In this document: one piece after another, positions 1 to 10,212 of the stretch
Layout: every line of letters starts with the position of its first letter
How positions within the stretch are numbered: position 1 is the first letter of the stretch
From: Lepraria neglecta
Lineage: Eukaryota > Ascomycota > Lecanoromycetes > Lecanorales > Stereocaulaceae
DNA length: 64,000 nt
Assembly: GCA_033220425.1 (NCBI GenBank)
Contig: CM065651.1
Span: 4,340,001-4,404,000, forward strand
Reading direction: 5' to 3'
Made by a program: the position numbers and the translations under genes
Notes under the pieces: model-generated
Databases searched by the model: none
Told to the model about the DNA's origin: nothing
The model's input: the letters and a program-made list of their open reading frames with translations, nothing else

Positions 1-766
1 ACTTGATGGTGTATCGCGCAAAAGGCCTCCGGTTGTGAGTGAGTTTGTAGCGCTCTTGCCGGTCTGGAAAGCGCTGGAGGAATTCAGAGACCGCGTGGCG
101 ACATAAGGAGTAGGAGAGGCGCGATCCGGACGTTGGTTGTGCGCATTCAATAGGATTGGGACGGTTTGCAGTTGGAGCAGCTATTGGCTGGGATTTTGGG
201 ATGAGGAACATGAGAAGACAAATTGATGAGAGCGTTAAGGTATGTATTTGCATTGTTGCTTTTCTGAGCCCGCTGTTGGGTGACAGGGTATATATATGTG
301 CGATCACTCCGCGGGTCGAGTCTTTGGCGTTCACGTGGGACGGATATCGTATAAATCAGTCATCAAGATTCTCATTATGCAAGATCGAAATGGTGCGCCT
401 GATCGCGCGTTTCGGCCAATGTCCTCAAGCGACCCGTACCCCCTTGTTTTAAAGCTGCATCTTGAGACTCTGGCTCCGGAGATGGTCGGTGAGAGTTTAC
501 TAGCAAAATGGGGCTTAAGAGGCGGGTTGCTATGTGCTCTTTGCCCTGCGATAGGGTTGATAGCCTTCTGAGAGGATCAAACTTATGTGTAATAGAATGC
601 GAGCTTGGATACACACCTCTTATTTGCGAAGGGCGTTGATGATGGACTGCGATGTCTTTCTGCTTTTGAAGTTCCTCTCTAATGCTTTGGTGATTGTCCA
701 AGTCGGCCTAAGTCTAGCTTTTCATGTTTCTTTAGCCTTTATGCTGTAATATCCCCTAAAGTATGA
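1..766. other. No supportable gene
   Basis: Short open frames occur on both strands, but none has a recognisable domain, signal peptide or convincing splice structure. The right end holds the 3' flank of the minus-strand secreted-protein gene that stops at 767. Nothing else can be defended here. Confidence 0.5.
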
Positions 767-1649
767 TCATGAACTATCCACCGGTAATGCAACGCTATTC
801 TGGAGACCTTGACTGCTATTTGAGTGTCCCAAAGTCTGCATCGCCACCAGGTTTAAATCATTGGACGAGCCATTGCTCGGACTCACACTATCACTGATAT
901 TCTTGGTTAGCTTCAAAGCTATAGGATTGCTCGGATCAATGCCTGATGGGAAAGCCGTGCTCGTATAATAATTCAGTGTATCTTCAAACGGTGCACCATT
1001 CTTCCAGACGAAGACCGTGAGCGCCTGGCCGCCATGCTGGCCTTGATCAATGTCAAAATCGGTATAGAGTGACCCACACAGGACTGAAAGAAAGGCTTAC
1101 TAATGACAGTGCCGGCGCCACCTTGGCCGTTAAGCTGGAGACAAGTTTGTAGTAGTTTCACTCCAGCGATCGTAACGGTATTCCATGATGTGTACGAGAC
1201 GTATATGCGAGACCAGCCTTGAACATAACTGAGGAGAGCAACGTTGCAGGTGCCTAGATTGGCACGTTAACCATACCTCGTCAGCCAGTGCCACTTCAAC
1301 ATTCATGGGGGTTTCATGGCAGGTGAGCTTTACCAAAAGCCCAGAATTTAGGCACCTGAATAGATTTTTGCTGCTCTCCTATAGGCCGAGGGTCTCTCCA
1401 TGCATGCCAATCTGCTTGCGGTGGAGCAGTGGCGAGCTGCTGCTCGATGAAATACCTGAGGGACTGGTCGGTGGTTGGAAGACTATTAATTGCCTGATTG
1501 CAGTCGGCTAGGGCCGGAACCCCATATATTTCCTCGCTGCAAAAGAACGCTGAGCCGTCTATCAGGGCTATCTGCAAAAGGAGTGCATAGCAAAATAGAA
1601 GCCACAAGCACGAATAAGTAGACTTAAGCCGAAGCATGATGCTAAACAT
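767..1649 (-). CDS. Small secreted protein, paralog A of a divergent pair
   Basis: Putative secreted protein of 261 residues in three exons (1649-1334, 1253-1101, 1083-767). The N-terminus has a hydrophobic signal-like stretch (LWLLFCYALLLQIALIDG) followed by the first Cys of the mature protein. A first intron of 80 nt has GTAAAG..CTAG ends. Joining the exons gives continuous blocks such as IQVPKFWAFG, TCNVALLSY and GQHGGQALTVFVWKNG. The second intron would be only 17 nt (1084-1100, GTAAGC..TTTCAG). Removing it is needed to keep the frame, which then runs to a TGA at 767. The neighbour at 2173 on the other strand is a clear relative (FGVPNYNDC against YGVPALADC) with its intron in the same place. 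Function is unknown; small secreted proteins of this kind are often effector candidates. Whether the 17-nt gap is a true intron or a deletion scar is open. Confidence 0.72.
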
Positions 1650-2172
1650 TAAGGGTTCTGGATCTAGGCAGTGGCTTCTCCTTTCTTAATTTAATGATGG
1701 CGAATCTCCCGCGATACCGGTCCTAGAAGATTTAGTTATCTAGGAAGTGCTGCGTCAAAATTGGAATCGGAGCATTCACCGCTGTCTTGTAATCTTTAGC
1801 ATTATTGGCGGCGTGAGCGACAAAGATCCCTTGGAGGGAAATGTCTTTGCGATACGCTGTTCTCAATTAAGCATATGCCCCACAAAAGTTTATCGATGAC
1901 AGAATGGCTCGAAAGCAGTCGCAAGAAAGCGCTTTGCGGACCACTTGGTGTACCAGCCTCTCCGGGTAATCATCCTAACGTGCTATCACAGGCGTTGATG
2001 GCCAATGATGGCTTGGAGTGTGGGGGAAGGACGCGAGTAAGGTATTTACCTGCATAAAGTGTCATTTCCTGGAACACTCACTGCCGCAGCCATACCCGCT
2101 CTTGCTGCGGCTCAACTAGGCTCGAAGCAAGTTGCACAGTTGACGAACCACGCATTAGCCAAAAACTTCTAG

Positions 2173-2879
2173 ATGTTCTCACAGTTCCAGCAGATGCTGC
2201 GGTCAATTTGCTTCTCCAAACCCTCCACAATGCCTCGATCATGTAGGCTGAATGTTCTCGTTCACATTATCGTACTCCTACTTCATTCCTGCCTTGCTGT
2301 CGATCCTTTCTGTGATGGCGCTATGTTCGGTGTCCCAAATTACAATGACTGCGTCATTGCAGCCAGAAAAAAATACCTTACGCCACAGATTCTAGAGAGA
2401 GTCCAGAGGCCTCTCGGTATAATCTGTTTTCCGAGCCTCAATACATGCTACCGCCATTCAGTGGTGTCGACAATCGGTACCGCCCATATCCAATAAATCA
2501 GATACCAAAAATATGGAGATCCAGTAATTCAATCTTGTCAGTTGACAAAACATTGGCTGATTACTTTGCTTCAATCAGGCACATGTCGGGTTGCGCTCAT
2601 GAGCTATGGTCGAGCAAATCGCCCGGGAGTTCTGAGCAGTTTGTGGAGCACAAATTGGATAGGAGTCTCTGATCAATTCCGTCCTCTTCTGACGTGCTCC
2701 AATCCGCGGCAAGGAACTCGGCCAAGTGGAGGATGGGTACCATTCTTCGGTAAGTTTAACCCCGGAAGCTCGATGTTCTGCTTCTCGCTGGGCCACTGTC
2801 CCTTATATCATGCCGCCATCGTCGAGTGAAGAACGAACCCTTATACGCTGACTTATTCGACCTACAATACCTTTACTAA
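2173..2879 (+). pseudogene. Small secreted protein, paralog B, frame-broken
   Basis: Relative of the gene at 767-1649, transcribed away from it across a 523-bp gap. It starts at 2173, or at the inner ATG near 2230, and has a signal-like segment (VLVHIIVLLLHSCLA), then VDPFCDGAMFGVPNYNDC. The frame changes at a run of seven A (2367-2373). Past it the next frame reads IPYATDS, MLPPFSGVDNRYRPYPINQ and IPKIWRS. An intron of about 54 nt (GTAATT..ATCAG, ending near 2577) joins to TCRVALMSYGRANRPG, matching TCNVALLSY in the sister gene. A second intron (2750-2826) gives LYADLFD before a stop at 2877-2879, so the C-terminus is much shorter than in the sister. The single frame change could be a homopolymer sequencing error; the early stop makes decay more likely. 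Confidence 0.6.
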
Positions 2880-3478
2880 ATAGATCGAGGATAGTTCCGA
2901 GAACTGGACGGCGAGTAGCGGCTCTGTACATGTACGCACCCGGTTCACCATTCGAGTCTATTGTCAACGTGTATATGAGCCGAAGTATACCGATCGTGCC
3001 CCCTATCGCCAAGAGCGAAATTATAAGCCTTCTGAGTAACTACTCGTCGACAAGTACTTACCAGAGTGCAACGATGATTTCCATGAGCTCCATAGTCTCG
3101 TCGACACCGCAGGATGTTAAGCTTCTGGACCTGGTGGGTTAGTGTCATTAGTCGATTGAATCTGGCGTCAAATGGACTCAGTAGCAATGCACGCACACAT
3201 CATGCCACTAGTCTTCATTGGATTCGTGTTATGCACTACGAAGTATTGATATGATAGATAAATACCCGCTGTGGACCGTATACAAACGACGACAACCTTT
3301 CATACCAAAGAACACAGTAAGCAAGCTGGTGTCCCACCTCGTCAATCCAGCGAGCGATTCCCACCTGATATCAAACTTCATGTTCTCTCTCACCGAGTAT
3401 CTCGTGGATATCTAACCTTGGCGTTGAAAACAGTCCAATATTGTGTTGTTTGCTGGGTTAGCGAACATTGCTGACGCA
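2880..3478. other. No supportable gene
   Basis: This is the 3' flank of the broken paralog B. Both strands have open stretches of up to about 80 codons that match no family I know and overlap each other, so I do not call them. Confidence 0.4.
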
Positions 3479-4394
3479 ATGACTGATGGTAAGACCCTCC
3501 ATCTGGACCAAGAAAGAATCGTAATTATCACTAGGAGAAAGCTATGAGATGGACTAGGCCAAAGCCATCAGTGATCAACGAGATGTTAAAGCCGAAAAGG
3601 CAGAGGACGATTCGGATCCTCGTTCAAATACAGAGGGCGAAGACGCAGAAGACTACGGTATGGGACTTCATTGAACACTTGTTTGTAGAGTACTGATCAA
3701 CACATGCGAAGGTGTGGGGGAGAACCTGTCAGCCGAAGAATACAAAAGCAAGAGGAATCGAGGTCATCAGCTTCTGGACCAGGCCAATTGAAACCGAGAA
3801 GGTGAATATACAACGTGAAACGCCAATGGAATATATGAAACTGAGACTGAAGAGGACGCCGTGACATTCCGGAAAATTGGAGCTGTCTATGGATTTGACA
3901 AGTTGGATAAGGACGGGGATGCCCTCTACACGAAAATCACTATCTATTCGAAAAGGGGGGATTAGAGGCAAGAGAAAGCCGTTAGCGAGAATGCCATCTC
4001 TGAGGATGAAAAAACCCTGATGGTAATGGCAAGCTATAGGGACGAAGGCCTGAAGAAAAATGAACCCGACTGGGCACTAAGGTCCGACATGACAATCGAA
4101 GGGCTGAGAAGCATGTTGGAGGACGTTTCGGACCTTAAATTCATCGTCCGTTGCAACGTTGTTAACCAGAGCACCAAAATGATGCTCAAAGCATTCCATA
4201 AAGAGTTCTGGAAGGGCTACGGAGAGCACATTGAGTACGTAACATCAACAAGCAACCTGCAGATGGACAACGCTTTCACTACGCTGGCCTATACGGATAA
4301 TGCAACAGGTGTATTCTACATGCTTGCGGACTACCGCAACGAGTTTCAGCATCTGATGGTGACCAAGATCTATGTCTTCTTCCTGAATACCTAG
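3479..4394 (+). pseudogene. Decayed gene of unknown function
   Basis: A coding-like remnant on the plus strand. An ATG at 3479 is followed by a possible intron (GTAAGA..CACTAG), then an acidic stretch containing KAEKAEDDSDPRSNTEGEDA, a second possible intron (GTATGG..GCGAAG, about 3659-3711) and VGENLSAEEYKSKRNRG. After several frame changes the last open part (4020-4394) carries NEPDWALRSDMTIEGLRSML and a tail rich in aromatic residues (MDNAFTTLAYTDNATGVFYM). Base and residue use look coding, but no frame is continuous and I recognise no domain. It could be a decayed cytosolic protein; no function is proposed. Confidence 0.35.
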
Positions 4395-4828
4395 TGTCTG
4401 AAAGCAATTGCTGGAAATCCGCAAATGTGACTTGAGTTAGGTCGTCAAGTTTCTGACAAGTATGGGCAATGATAACTTCCGTCGTTGCTCTCCAGATAGC
4501 GACAGCACGAGAAGGCGATGCTGATAGTGACACAGCAGATCTATGTTGAGCGGAGAGTCAATATGACTGCGTGCATTCGATAGACGATATATCTGCTGGA
4601 ACACCATTTTCATTAGGAAAGGTCGGCTCGACGGAAGATACCATAAAATAGTGGTATTACAATAACAACCTGGCACAATCCTACATTTGTTCTAAAGCTT
4701 GCATCAGTGGTTTCACTAAACCGTATCTGCTAACAATCTATCTCCATTATCCCAGCTTCTTCCAAGCGACAAACCTTCACCCACGCATTTCCTTAACCGA
4801 ATGAGCGCCACGAATGGTTTCAAGCAAT

Positions 4829-5500
4829 TCAAAACGCCAGACCCGGGATGGCCTTTGAAGTTCCGAGGAAATTCGATTTGTCGAATTGTTGAGATATGGC
4901 AAGGAGCCCTTCGTACAACTTGTGCGTGTCGGCTGGTCTGCCGTTGCAACGTAGCCTCTCATTCTTGTAGGCGTACTTCTCTATTGTGGAATGATCTAGG
5001 GTCTTAGCACCTAGCTCCACCAGAGTCTTCGCTGTGACAAGTTGCCCACGTAAAATGGCAATCAGTAATGGAGGGCACGAGCGATTGACGCAGTCCAAGT
5101 TAACTCCACGTTTAACAAGAATGCGTACAGTTGAGTCGTACCCCTCTTCGACTGCGTTGTAAAGCGCGAATTCACCGCTATGTTCCAGAATTAGATCTGC
5201 TCCTTGCTCGAGAAGGAAAACAACGATATGCACCTGCCCACACGCGGCAGCAACGGCTATAGGCACAGGCCACCAGGTATTGATATCCGCGCCATGATCA
5301 AGGAGTAGTTTTGCAGCCTTGGTGAAGCCTCCTTGCGCAGCTTCGTGAAGCGGGGAACGGTTTGCGCGTTGTGTCTGCTTCGCGCCCTTTGCTAGAAGCA
5401 TTTGCAGCACACCAACAATTTCGCCTCCTGGTATCTCACGAGAACAGCCAATACTTCGAAGCGCATGGAAAAAGTTTAATAGACAGTCTCCGTTTTAAGC
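4829..5500 (-). CDS. Ankyrin-repeat protein, probably 5'-truncated
   Basis: A minus-strand frame of about 220 codons holding four to five ankyrin repeats. Repeat signatures include RSPLHEAAQGGFTKAAKLLL, DHGADINTW, GQVHIVVFLLEQGADLI, GYDSTVRILVKRGVNLD and GQLVTAKTLVELGAK. Ankyrin repeats bind other proteins and say little about the specific role. The frame is open upstream of the first Met at 5401, to a stop near 5503. The upstream residues (LLNFFHALRSIG, GGEIVGVLQMLL) look coding, so the true 5' end is missing or lies beyond an intron I cannot place. The C-terminal 50 residues are not ankyrin-like. It could be the tail of a larger NACHT- or ankyrin-type gene whose front has been lost. Confidence 0.55.
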
Positions 5501-5599
5501 GAAGATCGTTCTGCAGATTATAACTTCTCTGTGTTCGATCTATATCTCCTATCACTTTCCTAATGTACACAGATACCGCATTAAGCCTTTCCCTGCTGG

Positions 5600-6850
5600 C
5601 TAACAGCTATAGTCCTCCACATTCACGAAGCCGCATTCTGCTCCATCTAATCTGAATTGTGGGCAAGCTGATCCCTTGTAGAACATATCAAGCTCGAACC
5701 GATAGCAGTTTCTCCGCTCCTCAGCACAAGACGCGCAACGGTCATTCTTAGGATGATCCCCAAAAGTCGCTTTATGCCCAAATGTTGCTATCTCTCCCAT
5801 TCCGTACAAAGCATAGATCTTCTCAAGTATCATTTCCGCCGCTAGCAGCTCGACATATGGCTTATTGTAATGTTCCTGAGATCATTGCACACGCGTCGAG
5901 ATTGACATGACCTTGCTACACTGCGCTTTTCACGATCACCCACGTCGCTGGGTCCACCCATGGACATTTGACCGATAAGGCATGGGCCTCTTCATCAGGG
6001 GTTTCCAATCGCAAAACCTGAAAGCTCGGCGGGACGCTCAGGAGCTCGAATCGAGGATGCTATAGATTTACTGCCTACTTCAGAGGGTTGCTTGGAAACC
6101 GGCGTTGGTGCTGAGACACCATCACTCTCCTCTTCTGTACGATGTTCGGATGCCTCACACAGTGGGAGCTTGGACTCTTTCATTGGCTTGAGTCCCTTCC
6201 ATAGGGTAACCTTTGGCCTGCTTGAGCCATTGTGGTCAATGCTGCAGGACTTGAGGCACTTAGTGGCTTCACCCGTAGGCTGAGCGCTATCGTGGTATAT
6301 GAAGCCTGTGCCAGGGAAACCACCAGAGGATTTGCGCTTGGTATGTAGGTCACCAACAACATCGTCGTCTGAATTATCTTGGGCCTTTATTGGGCTTTTA
6401 GGGGCGGGGAGAAGTCCAAGTCATCACTGAGATCAGCAACTTTAATGCTTCCTTCTTCATAATTGATTCGTTGTCTATCTCGTAGGGGTGCCACATCTGA
6501 TGCCGGCGATTCTTCTGTCTCAGACATGTTAGTCCCTTCTGAGCTTTCAAGATCCCAACATGGATCGAGATACTCCGCCAATCTTTTCGCAGGCTTAGAA
6601 CCTGGCGATACAGTAGAAGACGTAGATGCCTGGTCTGCGGAGGAAGTTTGTTTTGGTTCTGGGAAGTATTGGTGAAACATTTGGCCGGTTGACGTGGTGG
6701 TGGCATTGCATTTCGCGCTGTTTTTCGAGCTATTTCCGCCGTTGCGGAATCTTTAACGTCAGCAGCAGTGATGAGAGGTACCTTGAAGGTGACGATAAGT
6801 CGATTAGTTGTACCGTATTAACCAAAGGCGAGTACGTTCCCGTGTCTGGA
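5600..6850 (-). pseudogene. Decayed gene with Ser/Asp-rich middle and Cys-rich tail
   Basis: Coding-like blocks on the minus strand follow one another in different frames. First come RLIVTFKVPLITAADVKDSA and MPPPRQPAKCF, then an acidic Ser-rich stretch (6680-6387) with SETEESPASDV and KVADLSDDLDFSP. In another frame follow GDLHTKRKSSGGFPGTG and KVTLWKGLKPMKESK. The end is an open frame preceded by a good splice acceptor (near 5876), with EHYNKPYVELLAAEMIL and a Cys-rich segment: RCASCAEERRNCYRF, then ACPQFRLDGAECGF. That pattern resembles fungal C-x2-C..C modules repeated twice, but one Cys expected in the second half is Phe. At least two frame changes interrupt the gene. I do not know its function; a nuclear regulator is possible from the basic and acidic stretches. 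Confidence 0.4.
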
Positions 6851-7338
6851 CGAGACTTGCGTGTTTGCATGTTTGGGCAAGGGGAGGTACCGAAGCGGAA
6901 AAGCGGCCTCTGATCTCAACAATAACAGTGAATTTGATGCTAGTTAAATTTGACAATAGCGAAGCACCCAACAGCTTGCGTCACGCGAAAAGACGTGATT
7001 TTTGGACGAGGGTCCATTCACCAAGGGATCAATAGCCTGAAATCGAGCTGATGAGACTTACCGTAGCCTTGCTTGGTCGAAAGATCTGGTCATAAAGGAC
7101 GATACAAAAGTTTCTCGCAATCATCAAGCTCCGTTCTATCTTCCAGTCACGGAGACCGCACTCAAGAGCAGTCATAAATCTGAAGGTTTTTTGGGGACTA
7201 TAGATAGTCTCTGCCGGTGCATCTGCATGAATTGAATGGTCAACGCCTCCATAATGCCAAGTTAGTAGCCAGCTAAGAAACCTTAACTGTTGCGAGCCTA
7301 GCTCGAGAGTAATATGCCACCCTAAACTTGAAGTCCAA

Positions 7339-8018
7339 TCATGCAGCTTCCACGTCCGAAGCAGAAGAAGACGATACACTTGACGACACTTCCGAAAATC
7401 CTCCCGAAGAGACAGCCGAAGCAGGTGCACCACCACCAGCAGTCGCATTCGCCACCAGACTCGCCGTAGACTTCGGCACAATACAGTAATCCGACTGATA
7501 CTGCGCGATAATTTTGCTATACGACATAGCGAGCTGCGCCTGCTGGTAGGACCACAATTCCTGCGCTGCTTGCGATTTGACACATTGATCACAGCCCAGG
7601 GCGCCCAAGCCTTCTAAGCAGAGATCGCAGGCTGGGTCCAATAAGCTGCGATGAATGTGTCGTTAGTTTGGAGGAGGTCTGTGTTGTGTGAAGAGGGGGG
7701 GTTTATGAGATGAGATGAGACTGACCCTCCGGCTTCACAGGCAAGCAAACAAGCACCAACAGCCAACGCCGTGCACTCGGCCCATTTTTTCCAATTGCAG
7801 CTTCCAAGACCAGGCTCGTTCGCGTTCAGGTTAATTTGCGATGGGTTCATACAGCTTAGATTCGTTTCCGTAACATTGACCGGACTACCACGCTCTTCGA
7901 TGCTGTTGCTGAGTGAAGCGTCATGATTCGGAAGGTTGGAAAAGATGGAGAGTGACGAGACGAAGGAGCAAGTAGATAAGAAGAGTGTCAAAGCGGCGAA
8001 GCTGGGAGCGAAATGCAT
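7339..8018 (-). CDS. Small secreted Cys-rich protein
   Basis: Two exons (8018-7726, 7645-7339) joined through a 79-nt intron (GTCAGT..CGCAG) give 199 residues. The ATG at 8018 is preferred because it directly opens a signal peptide (MHFAPSFAALTLFLSTCSF). The mature part has a compact Cys-rich, Ala/Gly-rich hydrophobic core: ECTALAVGACLLACEAGG, then LLDPACDLCLEGLGALGCDQ across the splice junction. A low-complexity Ser/Ala tail (SSSVSSSSASD) ends the protein. The intron falls inside the Cys core and the Cys spacing continues cleanly across it, which supports the join. The core is reminiscent of small hydrophobic Cys-rich peptides, but I cannot assign a family. Secretion is likely; function unknown. 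Confidence 0.72.
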
Positions 8019-9076
8019 CACGAAGACAATCAGAACCAACTTAAATTGCAAATCCTCTCAGGCTTTATTCATATGGCCCAGTTGCTGCGGATAAATGAGA
8101 AACAGGAAATTAGTATAGGAAGGCGGAAGGACTCTTCAATTCGGGTAGCAAGGGAAGAGAAAGGAACGAATGTGTTTCATTGCGTACTAATATATGGATC
8201 AGTAAGTGAAGTTCCCACGCGCTCGCATTAGCGACTTAGGGTCACAGCCGAACATTCGCGTCGAGATAGATACGAAGGGGTACTTACTTTGAGATCGTAG
8301 GCTGAGAGGTTGTAATCAGGAGTAAGCACATGGTGCGCCGTTTTGAAGGATTGGTTAGGCGCATGGTCGGATCAGTGAGCGCATAGCGGGCTAATAGGAA
8401 GCCGTGTACAGTATGATTCCTTCGAGCTCGCGGCTCGCATAACTAATGTCTCTTGCAGGTTTCGTCGGGGGTGTTTGGTTATAATTACCTCGTTGTGTTG
8501 CGCATGCGGCACCCGTCGTAACGCGAGGCGGGAACCTTATGTTGGTATTTCCAGAATTGTCTCCAAAGATGCCTGCAGGTACATACCACCACATTCTAGC
8601 CACGTGTCAATGGTGCTCTAATACTCTGATCGGTATGCTTTGTCGACTTGGGACATTTTGGGCAGGGTATCGGTGAACATGTGGGCGTCTTCTTGCATCA
8701 AAGTACATAGCGGAGTCGCATTGGCCATTAGCGCGTTTCAGGCTGAACTATGACTCGCGTCAAGTCGAAGATGTAGAAGCTGCCGTGTGAGGTCACGGTT
8801 GTCTGATTCCGATTCCAGTTGTTTGACTAAGCATAGGACATCATGATCAACCTTGAATCGGTTGCTGAGATTCAGTCTGGAACCCCCAATTCAAAACCCA
8901 AACCATGCGCAAAGCCACAATCCTGGTAGCTCCATTCATTGTCAACCTCGAAGATGTGATTTCCACTGAGTGTGAGATGGAGTAAGGCTTCAAAAAGCCA
9001 AAGACACGCTGATTGGTTTGCCCTGGCTGCCACAAACATGCAGTTAAAACCGTCCCGCAACATCAGATCCCAAATC

Positions 9077-9634
9077 CTACCTCCTTTTGGAAATCGAAGT
9101 ACTCGGTTTTTTAAAACTTGGACCCACTTGAAGCGTTTGGATAATAGTATCATTTATGGTGCCATTCGAATGATAAGTCCCACAAACAACAAGAGAAGTC
9201 GTAAAATGCGGCGGCACAGCAACCTCTCCACACTTGTCGTCCTTAAAGCACTCTTCCAGAATTTGCCTCCCCGAAGGTGGAATGTTCGCCGCCGGGTACA
9301 TGTCGCCGTATTGATCTTCAGTCCGAATCTCTAACAAGCAAGCCTGGGTTCGATTTGAATTGATGCGTGACTCCGTGATAGGCAAATGGACCACGTCATC
9401 TCCAACTTCGGAAGAATCACCGGTCCAGCGCAGCATGTTTCCTTTGGGCTCATACGTCTCGGTAAATTGCGTGAATAGCGCTTTGCAAGTGTTGACGACT
9501 TTGGAGACTGGATGTAGATCTGGAGGAGTAAAGCAGAAAGGTTGGACCTTGATGTGAGCTGGTAACGGAGCTGATGGAGGTGGAGCTGCGAGCGATGAAG
9601 CAAGGAGCATAGTCAGTATGAATAGAGATCCCAT
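9077..9634 (-). CDS. Small secreted protein of 185 residues
   Basis: Single-exon gene. The ATG at 9634 opens a clear signal peptide (MGSLFILTMLLASSLAAPPP); an upstream in-frame ATG at 9676 would add 14 residues and bury it, so 9634 is preferred. The mature protein begins with a Pro-rich spacer, then PFCFTPPDLHPVSKVVNTC, and later CLLEIRTEDQYGDMYPAANI, SGRQILEECFKDDKCGEVAV and SLVVCGTYHSNGTIND. Six or seven Cys residues could form three disulfides, and there are N-glycosylation sequons (NRT, NGT, NDT). The length and layout fit fungal small secreted proteins of unknown role. The end is basic (SISKRR) with no membrane anchor. Confidence 0.75.
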   Translation of the reverse strand: MGSLFILTMLLASSLAAPPPSAPLPAHIKVQPFCFTPPDLHPVSKVVNTCKALFTQFTETYEPKGNMLRWTGDSSEVGDDVVHLPITESRINSNRTQACLLEIRTEDQYGDMYPAANIPPSGRQILEECFKDDKCGEVAVPPHFTTSLVVCGTYHSNGTINDTIIQTLQVGPSFKKPSTSISKRR

Positions 9635-10212
9635 TTTGGCTGCTTCAAAACGCAATAGGGACCATTCGAGAAGCATGAAGTAATAATGCGTTTATGTTGT
9701 GCACGCGGCAGTGGATGTCAGCGCTGGGGACTGTCTCACGTCTTTGCGCGAATCGCTTAGGCCTGCGCAAGGCACCCAGCGGCTTCTCGAATTATTTTAG
9801 TTTCCAGGCGGGAAATCTCTCAAACATGTTTGGACGTTCACAAAATTGTTTGAATCGCGATCCAATGTTTTTGGTCCACCGCATTGTTGTCTGGACCTCT
9901 CTCCATTTCTGGCTGTGCACATATCGTGAACGCAAAACTGAAAAAAGTCTGATCTTGTTGGAGGCTTCGTGAATACCCAAGACAGGGATCCTATTACCAA
10001 GAAAAACGCCAAATTTGAAATTGAAATACCAAAGCAACAAAACAAACTGAGGTTTAAAAGTGTATCGTAGAAGAACCGATCGGTGCCTAGTCAATGAGGC
10101 CAATCACCTTCACATTCGGCCTTAGAAGTCGTCAAACACATTCCCCGAACAAAGCTCTGCAGCAGCCGTAGGTTAGCTACCCTCAGTAGTATGTGATGAC
10201 GTCAAGACCTAC

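Noticed and set aside
7029-7592. Long minus-strand frame of 187 codons
   Set aside because: It overlaps the well-supported secreted Cys-rich gene in another frame; its composition (Arg/Leu/Ser) is typical of a shadow frame.
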